Origin: Pisaster brevispinus
Lineage: Eukaryota > Echinodermata > Asteroidea > Forcipulatida > Asteriidae
Direction of reading: 5' to 3'
Length of the DNA: 64,000 nt
Assembly (NCBI GenBank): GCA_023634235.1
Contig: JAMKCF010000013.1
Location: 8,221,827-8,285,826 of the forward strand
The position numbers and the translations under genes were made by a program. Below the pieces are notes generated by a model. It had not been told where the DNA came from. It saw only the letters and a program-made list of their open reading frames with translations, and ran no database searches. This document shows positions 60,216 to 64,000 of the stretch, one piece after another; position 1 is the stretch's first letter; every line of letters starts with the position of its first letter.

Positions 60216-62269
60216 TAATACACATCATTGTTAAAGCAAAAAAAAACCAATAATAATAAATATAACAATAATAATAATTGTATTTATACATTTTTATCCT
60301 CGGTGCAAAATTAACATGTATCTGGTAAAAAGTAGTGTTGTTTTTAGCATTTTATTTCTACTCAATCTGCATTCATTTTCGTGTTTGTGCACACATATTT
60401 CGTTCTTCTCATTTAGGTTTGTTTCAGCCATTCTAATCAATTCATCACTAGGCATTGAAGACTATATTTTCATCTTTATTTGGTGGAATCTTTTTTTTCT
60501 TTTGATGAAATCAAATAGTTTATGAGCCTCAGTGCTGCTGGCTTTTATTAAGTTGAACAATATTTGAGACCAAATAATTACGATGAATGATCTTTGACGA
60601 GCAGTAGTCCACTCCGTCTGTTCAGGATATTAGGCCAACCAATCAGGCTGAACTAATGGCCACGTGATGACTAATTTTGATGTAAGGCTGTAGGACGAAA
60701 CTATTTCGAGGGGGTAAATCGAAAACTGTTTCAGGGGCCTGTTATTAAATTTTTAATATCGAGAAAATTACGACAGCCACAAAGTTTGGTCACAATGAAA
60801 TAGCCAACAACTAAATTATTCAATATTTTTTTCGTACCTGTTTGGATAAAAACACAATTAATGGCCTAATTGACTTAAGATAACCTTAAAATACGGCAAG
60901 CTTTATCTTCGTGAATAGTGTATGCCATTCATTAAGTCATAAACGGTTCTTTTCCAATACACGTTGTGACAGTGTCACAACGATATTGTCTAGTTCCCGT
61001 TCAAGTTCTAGACGTAAGTTTTTGTTGAAAGAAAAACAAGGTGTTTGGGAGCACAACAATATAGGGTTTGTAAACATGCATAATGGTACATGTTATATCA
61101 TTATAATTTGATTTATTTTGCATTTTTAATTTCAAAACTATGACTATATCCAGGATTCGATTTACCAAAGCAAAATGTTTGTAATGAATAATAAAGAGCA
61201 TTAAAAAGGCAAAACACACGTTGACCGTCAAGCTATGCAATTCATAATGACTTTATAAAGTTGCACTTCTTTGAAGTCTTGAACAGGATTACAAACAAGT
61301 CATTTTGTGATAACTATCGGGCCTACATTAAACATTGATATTTCGTTACATGTACATGTGATTATGTGTAACAGTTCCACTTCTTGAAATGTAATGGTTA
61401 AATGGATTTCGGGAACTTGTTGTTCATACAGAACAACACTTTAATAATTTTAGACTTTTGAAAAAATATATATGTAAAAGACTCCATTCAAAAAATTTAA
61501 AAAATATTATGCAAGGAAAAGGCATATCGTAATGATGCAAGTCTAGCCTCTCATGAATTTGGACATCACACTCTGTTCCATGTACCCCACCAGATTAATG
61601 TAATACCAGTACTTTCATTTGTCAAACTGAAACAACCAAAAAAAAAAAACAATCAGCACTTAACCCAGGCATTCTCCGTCGACCAATGGCGTCATCAACG
61701 CGCCATCCCAGTTTAGCTTTCTACATGAGTTGTATAGATGTATAGGGATTTCTCCGCTCGTTTCAAGTCTGAAATTGCGGTTATTTCTCTGCAGCAGCCA
61801 CGCAAAAACTCCCCCGCATAACATTAGCTATCACACGCCTTAACTCGCGATCTCAGACTTGACCCTCACTTGCTTACGGAATATTATTTTATTCACAACT
61901 GAAACTTACATAACAACACTAATCCCAGAGCGATGGCCAATCAGGAAGCCACACACCTCCTGTTGGTCGATTGTACTACCACTAAGATTATAATCACTTC
62001 AGCATTTTCTGTAAAATATCATTTGTCTTTATTTGTTATAGTGCATTGGAACGTATACGTTAGCAGGCCTTTTCATAATTTATAGCTAAAATAATACAAA
62101 TAATATAAACATAGTAAAATACCTGAATCTTCCTGGACGAAAAAAACTGTGTTTGAAAGGAATCGTCAAAAAAAAATCCCCAAGGTTTTCAGTTATTTTT
62201 GAATTTAAAAAATAGCCTAGTATCGATTTGGGTTTTTTATTTTTATTTTATTTTAAACTTCGAGTTTAT
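60216..62269. other. PLA2 gene 4 intron 1, no exon seen
   Basis: The first part (to about 60640) matches gene 3 intron 37450-37840. The rest is AT-rich without motifs. Confidence 0.5.
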
Positions 62270-62870
62270 TTACTGAGCAGAGGCAGATTAGTTACATGTG
62301 TATCAACAATGTGTTTCGGTACTTTATCCCTTGGTGTAAACGCTCACATTTGAATATGCATCTCTAGAAGACCGGAAGATGAGGTCAAATATGTTGATCC
62401 CTGTACATTGTGGAAGTAACTTACGTGGTTCGGTGATGTGTTTTTTAAGTATTTAACTTTGAATATTAAGAGTCCTACCTGATGACGTAATGATGACGGA
62501 AATGTCACGTGACGTCACCTTAAATGCCCACTTTTCACATAATTATTTTTACAAGGGAAAAGGCGCGGTCAAGCTGAAACCCTGTTTGTATTCAATCCGG
62601 TATGTGTAACACCCAAAATGTAAGGTTCTTTTCTATGTTTTCTATGATGTCATCAAGTGTTACATGACGTCGCTCTAAGGTGCAGTTTTACAAGATCCAT
62701 ACATGTACATACAGAAAAAAATCCTTGAATGATGTGTTACATCTACAATTTGAGTTCACATTACGATGACGTCATCAAGTGTCATAAATGATCTCCCCTT
62801 GAGGGTGCAGTTTTACAAAATCTCTATGTACAGAAAAATGCGCAATCAAACTGACACCTTTCTTTGAGGT
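62270..62870. repeat. Repeat shared with 15190-15830
   Basis: Same orientation, TGACGTCA at 62510 and 62767. Confidence 0.75.
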
Positions 62871-62999
62871 CATGCTTTAATATTGTGGTGGCATGATGTG
62901 TGACGTGTGCAAAGAGACAAGGCCAGCTACGCGCAGAATGTTATATGGAAATGTTACAGTTCATCGTACTTTTAACGTTAGTGCATCAATCTTGTTGTG

Positions 63000-63800
63000 T
63001 GGGTGTGCATAGGTGGCGTCGTGCAGAAATGAATCCGTTCCAAGTTCAACGTGTAATGTTTTTTTCTCGTATGAACTTGAATAATAAATTGAATTGAATT
63101 ATGAATAGACAAGTGAGTATCCCTTTGACGTTCTTCTGCTTCGCTGATTTGCATGACTTCTAATAACTGAGAAAATTGTAATCATCATCACATAATACAT
63201 ACAATAAAAAATCAATTTTAATCCAAAATCGATGCTAATGCGAATCCAACTTTATTTGATATCATGTTAAAAACTTTGAACTATTTACAGCTAAATAAGG
63301 TCAACATTAATTGCCTAACTTGTGTATTCGTTTGTTTTATTGGCTCGTTATGTTCTTTCGTACCCAATACAGTAATGTGTCAGAATACGATAATTTCAAA
63401 GTAATTTTTTTATATATTTTTTTTTAAACTCCTGCAGTACGTAAGCTGTCTTAACAATCTAATTGCCATGATAAAAGCTCTCGAAAAACTTGGCAATAGC
63501 TACATTAAAGTGACCCCAATTTGACCTTGTAGTGTGGGTGAAGCTGAAGTAAATAATATTCTCAACAACAGTCCCATGTTTACCTACTGACGAATATTGA
63601 AGAACGTGTTCTGACTGGTACTTCGGGTCACCCCCGTGGAGTTACTGTAACAGAAAGCTCTCAGTGGGTTACACCCTGCTAAGGATTTACGAAGTCTGGC
63701 ATTTCGACGAGGTGGCCGTATTACCCAGACACGAAGGAATGTCGTCTGTGAAACAAGAGGCCAGCGATATATATACATATTATCTCCCCTAATAATTGTA
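63000..63800 (+). repeat. Dispersed repeat, inverted relative to 18500-19420
   Basis: Full-length partner of the gene 2 intron copy in opposite orientation. Frames inside are short and unrecognised. Confidence 0.75.
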
Positions 63801-64000
63801 TATATACATTTTATTATAATCGGTAGGGGAGGTGGCCTTAGCTTTCGATCCAAACTGGACCTTCGTCACAGGCAACTTTTATCTAATGTACATGTATGAA
63901 TTATACATGTATGTGTTTTATTTTATTTGTTGGTGGGGTGAACAATTATAATACGTCGATGTTTGAACGTATGTGCAACTGCATCTTCCTTCATCCCATC

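Overview
This looks like nuclear DNA from a deuterostome invertebrate, most likely an echinoderm and probably a sea star. The reasons are AT-rich sequence, GT-AG introns of up to about 10 kb, abundant microsatellites, SINE, LINE, Penelope and MITE debris, and a family of secreted phospholipase A2 (PLA2) genes with the CCxxHDxCY core. Digestive and venom PLA2s of this kind are known from sea stars. The species cannot be fixed from sequence alone.

The protein-coding content I can support is one PLA2 family, all on the + strand. Each gene has four exons: signal peptide; propeptide plus calcium loop; His-Asp catalytic exon; C-terminal CxCD exon. Three genes close perfectly in frame when their GT-AG exons are chained: gene 1 (2669-8760, 172 aa), gene 2 (13007-23208, 142 aa) and gene 3 (35655-47496, 160 aa). 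Gene 4 enters with its signal exon only (58533-58593) and runs off the right edge. Genes 1 and 3 have the 14 cysteines and canonical calcium loop of group IB-like enzymes. Gene 2 has a rebuilt calcium loop and lacks both cysteines of what looks like one disulfide, while keeping His-Asp and the distal Asp.

Genes 2, 3 and 4 sit in a tandem array with a period of about 22.5-25 kb. The same 5' flank occurs near 12.0-13.0, 35.05-35.65 and 57.5-58.5 kb, and the same spacer blocks recur around 24/48, 27.5/50 and 29-32/54-57.5 kb. Each spacer carries an orphan exon-4-like relic (27778 and 50222) with the same two cysteine losses in both copies. Gene 1 is a more diverged, compact member and contains a second exon 3 broken by a LINE fragment.

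The rest is repeats: a 128-bp satellite (left edge), a tRNA-derived SINE (4.2-4.65 kb), a CR1/L2-like LINE 3' end (7.2-7.6 kb), a hAT MITE with an 8-bp target duplication (19.5 kb), a PIF/Harbinger-like MITE (59.15 kb), several long perfect foldbacks (14.2, 16.4, 17.2, 39.65-40.19 and 53.3-53.6 kb), a decayed Penelope-like retrotransposon with GIY-YIG endonuclease (41.5-44.0 kb), and minisatellites of 20, 21 and about 50-60 bp. Most long open frames in the window come from these tandem repeats and are not genes.
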